Assembly (NCBI GenBank): GCA_934119935.1
Contig: CAKOSX010000005.1
Span: 25,036-89,035, forward strand
Direction of reading: 5' to 3'
DNA length: 64,000 bases
From: an uncultured Clostridia bacterium
GTDB lineage: Bacteria > Bacillota > Clostridia > TANB77 > CAG-508
A program made the translations under genes and the position numbers. Numbering within the stretch: position 1 is the first letter of the stretch; every line of letters starts with the position of its first letter. Under the pieces are notes generated by a model. That model saw only the letters and a program-made list of their open reading frames with translations. It had not been told where the DNA came from and did no database searches. Below, in pieces: positions 15,276-23,729 of this stretch.

Positions 15276-16466
15276 CTAGTCTATTGTTGCCGTTCTTTGT
15301 CCATCTGATAATCTTAAATTTACTTTTTCCCCAGAATTTAAACCATTTACAGATTTTATTACTTTTCCATCTGGTTCTGTTATAATACTATAACCTCTTG
15401 TTAAAGTTTTTAATGGACTTAAAGAATCTAGTTTAGCAGTCTCTTTTACAAAACTTGTTTTTGCTTCTTTTAATTTCAGCATTACGCTATTTTGCAGAGT
15501 TTTTACCTTCATATCAATTACCATATATTGTTCATTTATTTTCTGTGTCGGATTCTTGTATGCAGGTCTTGCCATACATTTTTCGTATGATAATCTCATT
15601 AATTCTATTTTCTTTTTCAGAGCAACTTTATATCTGTTATTATACAATTTTAAAGTTTCTCTTACGTCGTCTATATTAGCAACCGCAAGCTCTGCAGCAG
15701 CTGATGGAGTTGGTGCTCTTAAATCTGCTACAAAATCTGCAATAGTAAAATCTGTTTCATGACCAACTGCCGAAATTATTGGTAATTCCGAATCATAAAT
15801 TGCTCTTGCCACAATTTCTTCGTTAAATGGCCATAAGTCTTCGAGCGACCCTCCTCCTCTACCAATTATAAGAACATCAGCAAGTTTGTTTTCATTCATA
15901 AATTTAATACCCTCTGCAATTTTCTCTGCAGCCCCAGGTCCTTGCACCGGAACAGGATACAACCTAATATGTACCCCTGGATTTCTTCTTGTGCTTACAT
16001 TTATAATATCTCTTATTACAGCACCTGTATTAGAAGTCAAAACACCTATCGTTTTAGGCATGAACGGAATTTTCTTTTTATGTGCCTCTGCAAACAATCC
16101 TTCTTGTTCTAACTTTTTCTTTAATTCTTCATATGCCGTGTATAAGCTTCCAAGTCCATCTTCCTTCATGGCTTTTGCATAAATTTGATAGATTCCATCT
16201 CTTTCAAACACAGCAACACTGCCTAAGACCATGACTTTCATCCCGTCCTTAGGCATAAAAGATAAATGTGTGGTGTAACTTTTGAACATTACACATTTTA
16301 TTAATGAATTTTCATCTTTTAAAGTAAAATACATATGTCCAGTATAATGGTTTTTGAAGTTAGATATTTCTCCTTTTACTAAGACATTATTTAGCATTTC
16401 ATCGCCATCAATTTTGTTCTTTATGTATTTGTTTAAATCTGTTACCGTAATTGGATTATATTCCAT
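15276..16466 (-). CDS. xseA: Exodeoxyribonuclease VII large subunit
   Basis: This encodes 396 residues. There is an N-terminal OB fold (about 1-100, VKGEISNFKNHYTGHMYFTLKD). The catalytic domain carries GVLTSNTGAVIRDI, GRGGGSLEDLWPFNEE and SAVGHETDFTIADFVADLRAPTPSAAAE, all typical. A helical stalk and a C-terminal RGYSIITEPDGKVI segment follow. It is 8 nt downstream of nusB, in the common nusB-xseA-xseB operon. Confidence 0.97.
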   Translation of the reverse strand: MEYNPITVTDLNKYIKNKIDGDEMLNNVLVKGEISNFKNHYTGHMYFTLKDENSLIKCVMFKSYTTHLSFMPKDGMKVMVLGSVAVFERDGIYQIYAKAMKEDGLGSLYTAYEELKKKLEQEGLFAEAHKKKIPFMPKTIGVLTSNTGAVIRDIINVSTRRNPGVHIRLYPVPVQGPGAAEKIAEGIKFMNENKLADVLIIGRGGGSLEDLWPFNEEIVARAIYDSELPIISAVGHETDFTIADFVADLRAPTPSAAAELAVANIDDVRETLKLYNNRYKVALKKKIELMRLSYEKCMARPAYKNPTQKINEQYMVIDMKVKTLQNSVMLKLKEAKTSFVKETAKLDSLSPLKTLTRGYSIITEPDGKVIKSVNGLNSGEKVNLRLSDGQRTATID

Positions 16467-16474
16467 TTTTTCTC

Positions 16475-16945
16475 CTATTGTTCGCTATTAACATCATTAT
16501 TATCTGTAGACACATCAGTTTCAGTATTTTTCTCATCTGATAATTTATTCTCTGCAACTATTTTTGCAAGAACTCCATTAACAAAAGATGGCGAATTTTC
16601 TTCTCCATACTTCTTTGCCATATTAACAGCTTCATTTATAATTATTTTATAAGGTGTACCCATATAATTCATTTCATATATTGCAAGTTTCAATAAAGCT
16701 AAATCAATCTTTGAAATTCTATTTATTGTCCATCCTGTTTTCAAATTTTTTGATATCATTTCACTAATCTCAGAATCATTTTCTTTAATCCCACTCGCAA
16801 CAATTTTAACATACTCTCTCGAACGACCATTTTCTACTTCTGTGCTATCTAAAAATAATTTTACTTGAGCCTTGCTGTTGTCTCCTTGTATTTCTTGACT
16901 ATATATATAGCAAAAAGCAAGCTCTCTTCTAGTCATTTCTTCCAT
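16475..16945 (-). CDS. nusB: Transcription antitermination factor NusB
   Basis: This encodes 156 residues. The core from TRRELAFCYIYSQE through ISKIDLALLKLAIYEM and INEAVNMAKKYGEENSPSFVNGVLAKI is that of NusB, a helical RNA-binding factor acting with NusE on boxA of rRNA transcripts. An acidic tail of about 20 residues beyond the fold is lineage-specific. The order DUF2273-nusB-xseA-xseB is normal for Clostridia. Confidence 0.95.
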   Translation of the reverse strand: MEEMTRRELAFCYIYSQEIQGDNSKAQVKLFLDSTEVENGRSREYVKIVASGIKENDSEISEMISKNLKTGWTINRISKIDLALLKLAIYEMNYMGTPYKIIINEAVNMAKKYGEENSPSFVNGVLAKIVAENKLSDEKNTETDVSTDNNDVNSEQ

Positions 16946-16961
16946 CTAAATCCCCTTACTA

Positions 16962-17165
16962 CTACAATCTATCTATAAATTTTTTTAATTTTTCTTTCAC
17001 TTCTGATTTGTTGTGTTGTACATAATTTCCTATGTATAATCCTAAGCATATAAATACTATCCATATAATTAATTCATACAAACGTGTACACAATATTAGA
17101 ATTGCAATTAATGCTCCAATTATTGCTCCGCCATATGTTCTAAAAAACTTTTTTATATCGTCCAT
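16962..17165 (-). CDS. DUF2273 small membrane protein
   Basis: This encodes 67 residues with two close membrane segments (AIIGALIAILILCTRLYEL and IIWIVFICLGLYIGNYV) and a basic tail, as in the DUF2273 family. It stands between amaP and nusB, its usual neighbourhood in the alkaline-shock (Asp23) locus, and probably helps anchor Asp23-type proteins at the membrane. Confidence 0.85.
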   Translation of the reverse strand: MDDIKKFFRTYGGAIIGALIAILILCTRLYELIIWIVFICLGLYIGNYVQHNKSEVKEKLKKFIDRL

Positions 17166-17189
17166 ACTACCCCTCCATACTATACTTAT

Positions 17190-17750
17190 TTATATTTCTT
17201 TTGTTTCTTCTGCAGGTGTTACCATGTCTTTTACTTTAATATCCAAGCTTTTTACTTCAACGTCCAAAGATTTTTTTATTGCATCTTTTACACGAATTTG
17301 AATATTATTGCTTAGTTCCTTTATAACCGCTTTATCAGATACCTCTATTGTTAATAATATAGAAAGATCGTTATTTTCATCTAGTGTAATTCTTGTTTGT
17401 TGACCTTGTACACTTTCAAATCCAGCTACTACAGAATTTACAATGCTTACTAAAGTTTCTTTTGTTATCAATAACTTGCCATCATCGTTCTCTAATAATA
17501 TTCCATTTCCCGATCCTTTTTCTTCTTCTGTATTTGACTCAAAAAATATTCCTTTTAGCGCCATTATTATTAGTACAGCATTTAATCCTAATAATATATT
17601 GCATGTTGTTTTATCTGCCAATGCTTTTGTTGCAAGTAAATATAAATTTGTTACCTCAATCCATCCAAATATACATGCACATGAAAAAATTGCAATTAGC
17701 AACATTAATACTGAAAATACACATAATATCATTTTATCTATAAACTTCAT
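17190..17750 (-). CDS. amaP: Alkaline shock response membrane anchor protein AmaP
   Basis: This encodes 186 residues. Two N-terminal membrane segments (about 7-30 and 55-70) come before a cytoplasmic Asp23-like domain (LLITKETLVSIVNSV to KDAIKKSLDVEVKSLDIKVKDM). This is the AmaP design: a membrane anchor for Asp23 through interaction with like domains. It follows the asp23 gene on the same strand, with a hairpin between them that may lower its expression relative to asp23. Confidence 0.85.
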   Translation of the reverse strand: MKFIDKMILCVFSVLMLLIAIFSCACIFGWIEVTNLYLLATKALADKTTCNILLGLNAVLIIMALKGIFFESNTEEEKGSGNGILLENDDGKLLITKETLVSIVNSVVAGFESVQGQQTRITLDENNDLSILLTIEVSDKAVIKELSNNIQIRVKDAIKKSLDVEVKSLDIKVKDMVTPAEETKEI

Positions 17751-17766
17751 ATGATTTTTCCTCCAT

Positions 17767-17808
17767 ATACTTATATAAAGGCACGAAATATACGTGCCTT
17801 ATAAGTAT
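17767..17808 (-). terminator. Hairpin between asp23 and amaP
   Basis: ATACTTAT (17767-17774) pairs with ATAAGTAT (17801-17808) and AAGGCACG (17778-17785) pairs with CGTGCCTT (17793-17800). It lies just after the asp23 stop and is probably a partial terminator or a message-stabilising hairpin. Confidence 0.65.
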
Positions 17809-17814
17809 TTATTC

Positions 17815-18276
17815 TTATTTGTTTTCTTCATCTGATGATTGATCTTCTTTTTCTTCTGTAGCAGCTTCTGTGTTAACTCCTTGTACGTGAACATTTACAG
17901 CTACAACTTTCAATCCTGTCATACCTTCAACAGCTGTTTTTACTCTGTTTTGAATTTCAAATGCAACGTCTGGAATTCTAGAACCATATTCAACTATAAT
18001 ATTTACATCTATTTTTGTTTCTTTTTCTCCAACGTCAACTTTTATACCTTTTGATAGATTTTTTCTTCCACTTAATACTTCTGATATACCACCAGCAAAG
18101 CTTCCTGCCATTGCGTATACACCTGGAGTTTCTGCTACTGCTTTTCCTGCAATTACAGATACAACATCGTCAGCTATTTGAATACTGCTTGTTTCTCCCT
18201 CTGTGTTTTCTATTGTTATCTCACTCTCATTTACTTTCTCATTTTCATTATTTTCCATAATAGTACCTCCATACAT
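17815..18276 (-). CDS. Asp23/Gls24 family envelope stress protein
   Basis: This encodes 153 residues. A charged N-terminus is followed by the Asp23 domain: IQIADDVVSVIAGKAVAETPGVYAMAG, VDVGEKETKIDVNIIVEYGSRIPDVAFEIQNRVK, and VVAVNVHVQGV. An acidic, glutamate-rich tail follows. The family forms a membrane-proximal network that supports cell-wall homeostasis. Together with amaP and DUF2273 it forms one locus. The start could be Met1 or Met6; the better RBS spacing (GGAGGTAC) favours Met6 at 18261. Confidence 0.92.
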   Translation of the reverse strand: MYGGTIMENNENEKVNESEITIENTEGETSSIQIADDVVSVIAGKAVAETPGVYAMAGSFAGGISEVLSGRKNLSKGIKVDVGEKETKIDVNIIVEYGSRIPDVAFEIQNRVKTAVEGMTGLKVVAVNVHVQGVNTEAATEEKEDQSSDEENK

Positions 18277-18350
18277 TTATTATCTCTAATAGTTTTTTAC
18301 TATCCATATATAGTATACCAATTTATTTGAAATTTTACAAGTGTTTTTAC

Positions 18351-18659
18351 CTATATTGACACACCATGTTGAATTTCACTTGCCATTTCATTTGCTTGCT
18401 CTTCTTGTTGTCTTAGTTCTTCATTTTTCATCTCTTCATTTTGTATTCTTTCTTGCTCGGCCATCATTGCATTCTGCTCCTCTTCCGGCTTTGTAATATA
18501 ATCATATGTAATATTAGCCCTTATTTTATCTCTTAAAGATGCTTCATCTGTTATTACTTCTTCCTTTTTAGGTTTTGCAAATTCTACAATTACTGCAATT
18601 AGCGCAATAGCTAATATTATAATTATTACATTTAAAATTTTGTTTTTATTTTTATCCAT
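18351..18659 (-). CDS. Small membrane-anchored protein, unknown
   Basis: This encodes 102 residues. One N-terminal membrane helix (about 8-28) is followed by a polar, glutamate- and glutamine-rich helical region (EEEQNAMMAEQERIQNEEM) likely to form a coiled coil. I do not recognise a family. GAAAGGAGAG precedes the ATG. It lies upstream of the asp23 locus on the same strand, suggesting an envelope role, but this is only context. Confidence 0.65.
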   Translation of the reverse strand: MDKNKNKILNVIIIILAIALIAVIVEFAKPKKEEVITDEASLRDKIRANITYDYITKPEEEQNAMMAEQERIQNEEMKNEELRQQEEQANEMASEIQHGVSI

Positions 18660-18749
18660 CTTTCCTCTCCTTTTCTTATTTTAAGATAATTTTATTTTAA
18701 TAAATCATTCAAGTCAATAATTTTCTAAAACTGTAATAAATTTGTAATA

Positions 18750-18778
18750 TTGTCATTATGCCAACAACGTGTTATAAT
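18750..18778 (+). promoter_or_regulatory. mutS2 promoter
   Basis: TTGTCA (18750-18755), 17 bp, TATAAT (18773-18778), about 30 nt before the ATG of mutS2. Confidence 0.75.
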
Positions 18779-18807
18779 TATATAAGTTTTATTTAGGAGA
18801 TTTTATA

Positions 18808-21192
18808 ATGTTACAAAAATATTTAAACAAATTAGAATATGATAAAATTGTTGATCTAGTATCAAATTACTGTTCAACATATATCGGGCAAAATTTTGCC
18901 ACAAGCATGCTACCAAGTAATGATTCAGATTTAGTAAAAACAAAACTTTCTGAAACAAATTTGGCTCTTATTTTACTTTTTAGAAAAGGAGAACCTTCTT
19001 TTTCTAACATTACAAATATTGAGGTCTATATAAAAAATCTTGAGAGTTATAATACAATTTCTGCAAAAGCCTTGCTAGATGTTGCTCATGTATTGCAAAC
19101 CTCTCGTCTTTTGCATGAATATTTCTTTGCAGACGATTCTTTTGACCTATCTGAATTTAGTTTACTAGAAAATTACTTTTCTATGCTTTATTACAACGAA
19201 AATATAGAAAAAAATATTTTACGTTCAATAATAGATGAAGATACTATAGCCGATGATGCATCCAAAACCTTACTATCGTTAAGAAAAAATAAACACAAAT
19301 TAGAGCAAGATGTTCGTGATAAATTATCTAATTTTATTCACTCTTCGTCATACTCGAAATACATAATGGACTCTATTGTAACAATAAGAAACGATAGATT
19401 TGTTATTCCGGTAAAAGAAGAATTTAAAGATAATATTTCTGGTGCAATCCTGGATGTTTCTGCAAGTGGCTCTACCGTTTATATTGAACCATCAGCTATA
19501 TTCGAGTTAAATAATAAAATCAATGTAATTAAAGCCGAAGAAGCTATAGAAATAGAAAAAATTCTGAAAAATCTTTCTTTGTCTTTGTTTCCAATTGCAG
19601 ACAAATTAAGAGTTGCATTAGAAGCAATAGGTCAAATTGACTTTATATTTGCAAGGGCAAAATATTCGAGGAAAATCGATGGAATACTTCCACAGATATC
19701 CGATAAGAAAGAAATACATCTATTAGGTGCCAGACATCCACTTATCAATCCAGATGTTGTAGTTCCAGTTGATATATCTATAGGAGATAAATATACTTCT
19801 TTATTAATTACAGGTCCAAATACCGGCGGAAAAACCGTATCTTTAAAGACTGTTGGGCTATTTTGCCTTATGGCTTGTAGCGGTATTTTGATTCCAGCAA
19901 AAGAAAATAGCAGTGTATTTGTTTTTGATAACATTTTTGCCGATATAGGCGATGAGCAGAGCATTCAAGAATCTTTAAGTACTTTTTCTGCACACATGTT
20001 AAATATTATCGAAATTTTACATGACGCAACTTCTAACAGTCTCGTACTGGTTGATGAACTAGGCTCTGGAACTGATCCCTTAGAAGGTGCAAGCCTTGCA
20101 ATAAGCATTCTTGAGTATTTTCATAATTTAGGAACACTTACTATATGTACAACTCACTACCCAGAGTTAAAGCAATATGCATTAACTCACGACAGCTTTG
20201 AAAACGCAAGTTCAGACTTTGATGTTGAAAATCTACGCCCTACATACAGATTGTTAATCGGTATTCCAGGCAAAAGCAATGCTTTTGCAATAAGCAAAAA
20301 ACTTGGACTTCCAGAGGACATATTAAACAGGGCCAAATCATTTCAAAAAGAAGATGATATCAGCATTGAAACACTTCTGAAAAATATTTACGATGATAAG
20401 CTTGCAATAGAAAAAGAAAAGGAAAAAATAGAAAAGAATTCTAATCAAATAGAGCTTTTGAGAAAATCATTAGAACGAGATAATACCAAATTATCTCAAG
20501 AGGCAGAAAATATAGTTTCTGACGCTAAGCAAAAGGCTCGTGAGATTTTGTTAGATGCAAAAGACGAAGCAAACGATATAATTAAAGAATTGAACAAAAA
20601 ATCTATTACAACAAAGTCGGCCAATGAAATGCGAAATAAGCTAAACAACTCCATAAATTCTTTGGTAGACGACGTCAATCCCGTGACAATCAAAGTTCTC
20701 TCTCCTTCTGATATATTTGTCGGAGAGGAAGTATTTTGTAATACTTTTAACGCCAAAGGTACAATTGTCTCTCTTCCAAATAAATCTAAGGAAGTACGTG
20801 TTCAAATTGGAAGCTTAACGACAAATTTAAAAGTAAATACTCTATCTGCTGTTCCAGGTTCGAATTCAGTAGTTTCATCGTCTAACGAAGCAGGCACAAA
20901 ATCTAAAAGAGGCAATATATCTTTTTCAAAAAACTTTAAAGCTAAAAATGTAGCCTCAGAAATAAATATTATCGGCTTAAATGTTGATGAAGCAATTCCA
21001 ATAGTGGATAAATACTTAGATGACTGTTACATGGCGAATTTAGAATCTGCCAGAATCGTTCATGGCAAAGGCACAGGCAGACTTCGTGAAGGAGTTCACT
21101 CATTTTTAAAGAAACATCCTTATGTAAAATCATATAGAATGGGAACTTACGGCGAAGGCGAAATGGGCGTTACCGTTGTATATTTTAAATAA
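18808..21192 (+). CDS. mutS2: Endonuclease MutS2
   Basis: This encodes 794 residues, full length. It contains a MutS-type core and ABC ATPase with Walker A GPNTGGKTVSLKT near 336 and Walker B/D-loop LVDELGSGTDPLEGAS near 414. A coiled-coil segment (about 520-600) follows, and a C-terminal Smr nuclease domain with ARIVHGKGTGRLREGV. MutS2 acts on recombination intermediates and, in Gram-positives, splits collided ribosomes; with rqcH in the same window it suggests an active ribosome-rescue system. One of the few plus-strand core genes here, it has its own promoter and terminator. Confidence 0.96.
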   Translation: MLQKYLNKLEYDKIVDLVSNYCSTYIGQNFATSMLPSNDSDLVKTKLSETNLALILLFRKGEPSFSNITNIEVYIKNLESYNTISAKALLDVAHVLQTSRLLHEYFFADDSFDLSEFSLLENYFSMLYYNENIEKNILRSIIDEDTIADDASKTLLSLRKNKHKLEQDVRDKLSNFIHSSSYSKYIMDSIVTIRNDRFVIPVKEEFKDNISGAILDVSASGSTVYIEPSAIFELNNKINVIKAEEAIEIEKILKNLSLSLFPIADKLRVALEAIGQIDFIFARAKYSRKIDGILPQISDKKEIHLLGARHPLINPDVVVPVDISIGDKYTSLLITGPNTGGKTVSLKTVGLFCLMACSGILIPAKENSSVFVFDNIFADIGDEQSIQESLSTFSAHMLNIIEILHDATSNSLVLVDELGSGTDPLEGASLAISILEYFHNLGTLTICTTHYPELKQYALTHDSFENASSDFDVENLRPTYRLLIGIPGKSNAFAISKKLGLPEDILNRAKSFQKEDDISIETLLKNIYDDKLAIEKEKEKIEKNSNQIELLRKSLERDNTKLSQEAENIVSDAKQKAREILLDAKDEANDIIKELNKKSITTKSANEMRNKLNNSINSLVDDVNPVTIKVLSPSDIFVGEEVFCNTFNAKGTIVSLPNKSKEVRVQIGSLTTNLKVNTLSAVPGSNSVVSSSNEAGTKSKRGNISFSKNFKAKNVASEINIIGLNVDEAIPIVDKYLDDCYMANLESARIVHGKGTGRLREGVHSFLKKHPYVKSYRMGTYGEGEMGVTVVYFK

Positions 21193-21199
21193 TTATAAA

Positions 21200-21239
21200 A
21201 AAATGTTTTTAGAAAGCTTTCACTTACTAAAAACATTTT
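21200..21239. terminator. Bidirectional terminator between mutS2 and the FxLYD gene
   Basis: AAAATGTTTTTAG (21200-21212) is perfectly complementary to 21227-21239. It separates two convergent genes and carries A- and T-runs for both directions. Confidence 0.8.
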
Positions 21240-21253
21240 TATTTATATTAAAT

Positions 21254-21793
21254 TTATTTTGATACAGAATAACTGTAGGCATTTGCTAAATCAATAGTCG
21301 CAGCAGTTTCAAATGTTGTTGTTTCACCAGCAGGAACTTCATCAACATATATTCCAACAGCAAGTACTTCAATACCAGAATCATCTTTTAATGAAATAGT
21401 TAATATTTCGTCTCCGAGAGTAGCTCTTCCAGTATTTTTTATAGTTCCAGAAATCATAGTGTTGTTATCCTTGCTTGTTATTTGTATTCCTTCAACCTCT
21501 AAGTCTCTTTCGCCATCAACGGTAACTGTTTCTTTCATTTTTTCACTTGTGTTTACTCTGTTACCATTTTCATCATGTGTTATATATTTTTCTTCTCCAT
21601 ATAATACTTCTGTGTAAACCTCTTGGTATATCTCGTCCTCAGTTAATACTGAGTCTTCCAATGCTACTTTCGTCTTTACCTCTTTATCATTCTTTTTTAT
21701 TATTAACAATGTAGAAAACACAATTAATAGAATGACTAATACAGCTATAATTACATATTTAACTCTCTCTTTTTTCATAGGTTCCCCTTTCAT
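21254..21793 (-). CDS. FxLYD-type membrane-anchored extracellular protein
   Basis: This encodes 179 residues. An N-terminal membrane anchor (about 10-30) is followed by a linker and a C-terminal beta domain of the FxLYD type: VEGIQITSKDNNTMISGTIKNTGRATLGDEILTIS, then EVPAGETTTFETAATIDLANAYSYSVS. The domain family is common on secreted proteins of Gram-positives; the function is unknown. A paralogue with the same design is at 61415. The likely true start is the second Met (MKKERVKY) at 21778, after GGGGAACC. Confidence 0.75.
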   Translation of the reverse strand: MKGEPMKKERVKYVIIAVLVILLIVFSTLLIIKKNDKEVKTKVALEDSVLTEDEIYQEVYTEVLYGEEKYITHDENGNRVNTSEKMKETVTVDGERDLEVEGIQITSKDNNTMISGTIKNTGRATLGDEILTISLKDDSGIEVLAVGIYVDEVPAGETTTFETAATIDLANAYSYSVSK

Positions 21794-21943
21794 ATATTTA
21801 AAATTAATATTTACACTTCAATTAAAGCATTAATAAAAATATATGTCAATATTTTATATGAATTTTATTTTTCTTGTTACATGTCTATCATAAGACTTCC
21901 TTATATATATTTTATTTGCACTCTTTTTCAGTTTAGAAATTAT

Positions 21944-22948
21944 TTAATTGTACAATTTTTCCTCCGTCCCCAAAATGTACCCTACATCAATCTTATTTCC
22001 TCTTAGAAAATCAGAAATTGCCATTCTCTTTGAGTTTTCTCCTTGTATTTCAAGCACTTGTAGTATTCCTTCATTCGCCTTTATGTATAAGCCCTTTTTT
22101 TCGTCTGAAAACAATACGGTCCCGGCTTGCATTTTGTTTAAATGGTATTTGTATTCTTCTAATTCTTGAAATTTTTCTAATAATTCATTTTCTGTTAATG
22201 TTTGTACTTTCCAGAATTTTATCTTTTTGCCGTCTAGAAATGTGTATGCTCCCATTATTGGATTTAGTCCTCTTACGAGATTTTTTATCTCTTGAGCAGT
22301 CTTGTTTTCCCAGTCTATTTTTGCCATTTCTTTAGATAGCATTGGAGCCATAGTTCCTACTTCTGGTTGTTTAGTTCTTGTGGCAGTTCCATTCTCAATT
22401 TCTTTTACTGTTTTTATTAATAGATTTGCCCCTATCATTTTTAATCTATCCCACAATTCACCAGTAGTTTCATCTTCTCCTATTTCGACTTCTTCTTTTA
22501 ATATCATGTCTCCAGTATCCATTCCAGCATTCATAAACATAGTGGTTACACCTGTTTTCTTATCTCCGTTTAGTACAGCCCACTGGATTGGTGCAGCGCC
22601 TCTATATTCTGGCAATAAAGATCCATGAACGTTTACACATCCATATTTTGGAATATCTAATAATTCCTGTGGCAAGATTTTTCCATAAGCCACAACACAA
22701 ATTAAATCTGGATTTAATTTCTTTACCTCCTCCAAAAATTCTGGATTATTTCTAACTTTTACAGGTTGATAAACTTGCAATTTTTTCTCTATTGCATATT
22801 CTTTTACAGGAGAAGCTACCATCTTCATTCCTCTTCCTTTTGGTTTATCTACATTTGTAACAACCCCAATTATATCATATTTTGCTTCATATAATGCTTT
22901 AAGCGACTCTAACGCAAAATCCGGTGTTCCCATAAATAAAATTCTCAT
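21944..22948 (-). CDS. fmt: Methionyl-tRNA formyltransferase
   Basis: This encodes 334 residues. The formyl-THF site VNVHGSLLPEYRGAAPI carries His108, and Asp144 lies in AGMDTGDM, matching the catalytic residues known from the E. coli enzyme. The N-terminal motif is FMGTPDFALESL. It formylates initiator Met-tRNA using 10-formyl-THF, which fhs can supply. The last dozen residues (GTEEKLYN and just before) are encoded by a REP-like repeat arm (21949-21980), so the natural C-terminus has been replaced. def lies upstream on the same strand, a normal pairing. Confidence 0.96.
   Translation of the reverse strand: MRILFMGTPDFALESLKALYEAKYDIIGVVTNVDKPKGRGMKMVASPVKEYAIEKKLQVYQPVKVRNNPEFLEEVKKLNPDLICVVAYGKILPQELLDIPKYGCVNVHGSLLPEYRGAAPIQWAVLNGDKKTGVTTMFMNAGMDTGDMILKEEVEIGEDETTGELWDRLKMIGANLLIKTVKEIENGTATRTKQPEVGTMAPMLSKEMAKIDWENKTAQEIKNLVRGLNPIMGAYTFLDGKKIKFWKVQTLTENELLEKFQELEEYKYHLNKMQAGTVLFSDEKKGLYIKANEGILQVLEIQGENSKRMAISDFLRGNKIDVGYILGTEEKLYN
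21949..21980 (-). repeat. Single REP-like arm forming the 3' end of fmt
   Basis: TGTACAATTTTTCCTCCGTC followed by CCCAAAATGTAC. It is the same motif as the paired arms at 30494, 42168 and 61229. It lies entirely within the fmt reading frame and supplies its final codons. Confidence 0.8.
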
Positions 22949-23090
22949 ACTCTATTTTTCCTTTCATAACATTCTGATTTTTTGTTTTCCAAATATTTTT
23001 GAGTAAAATTTACACTTTCATTAAACAAAATAGTATTTTCTAAAATTTATCATAATCAAAATTAACTTTTTAATTATTAAGCTACTAACT

Positions 23091-23113
23091 TGTTTTATAC
23101 AAAATTAGTAGCA
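23091..23113 (-). terminator. Terminator-like hairpin after def
   Basis: GCTACTAA and TTAGTAGC pair around a short AT-rich loop downstream of def. Boundaries are approximate. Nothing else is visible in the gap between def and fmt. Confidence 0.5.
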
Positions 23114-23134
23114 TTATTCTAGTCAAACTATATT

Positions 23135-23617
23135 CTATTTTTCATCCTCTGGACTAATATATTCTAAAGTTCCTGGAATCATGTTATCAATAAACAAAAC
23201 CCCATTTAAATGATCTATTTCATGAGCTAAAGCTTGAGCTAATAAATCTTTTCCAACAATTTTAACTTTCTTTCCTTCTTCATTTAAAGCTTCAACAACA
23301 ACCTCTTTAGGTCTTATTACTTTAGCATACTCGTTTGGAAAGCTTAAGCATCCCTCATCAACTTCTTGTTCTCCCTTTGCCTTAATAATTTTAGGGTTTA
23401 CAAGTTTTAGTGGTTCTTCTCCGTCATATAAGTCTATAACTATCACTCTTTTAAGCACACCAACTTGTGGGCCAGCTAGTCCAACTCCATTATATTTATG
23501 CATGGTTTCAACCATATCATCTAACAATTCTCTTATTCTATCATCAACAGTTTCAACCTCTCTTGAAGTCTTTCTTAGAATTTCATCATTTGATAATCTT
23601 ATCTCTCTTATTGCCAT
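23135..23617 (-). CDS. def: Peptide deformylase
   Basis: This encodes 160 residues. All three motifs are present: GVGLAGPQ (44-51), EGCLS with metal ligand Cys90, and HEIDH with His132, His136 and catalytic Glu133. It removes the formyl group that Fmt adds. The order priA-def-fmt is the usual Firmicute arrangement. The length is typical of the short clostridial form. Confidence 0.97.
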   Translation of the reverse strand: MAIREIRLSNDEILRKTSREVETVDDRIRELLDDMVETMHKYNGVGLAGPQVGVLKRVIVIDLYDGEEPLKLVNPKIIKAKGEQEVDEGCLSFPNEYAKVIRPKEVVVEALNEEGKKVKIVGKDLLAQALAHEIDHLNGVLFIDNMIPGTLEYISPEDEK

Positions 23618-23729
23618 TCTACTTGCTCCTTTCTCTCATTATAAATATTGATACTTCTATATTTCTTTCCATAGCATTCCATTTTATATTTTATTTTGTA
23701 CATTTCACTAGTCATATTTCAAACAGCTT

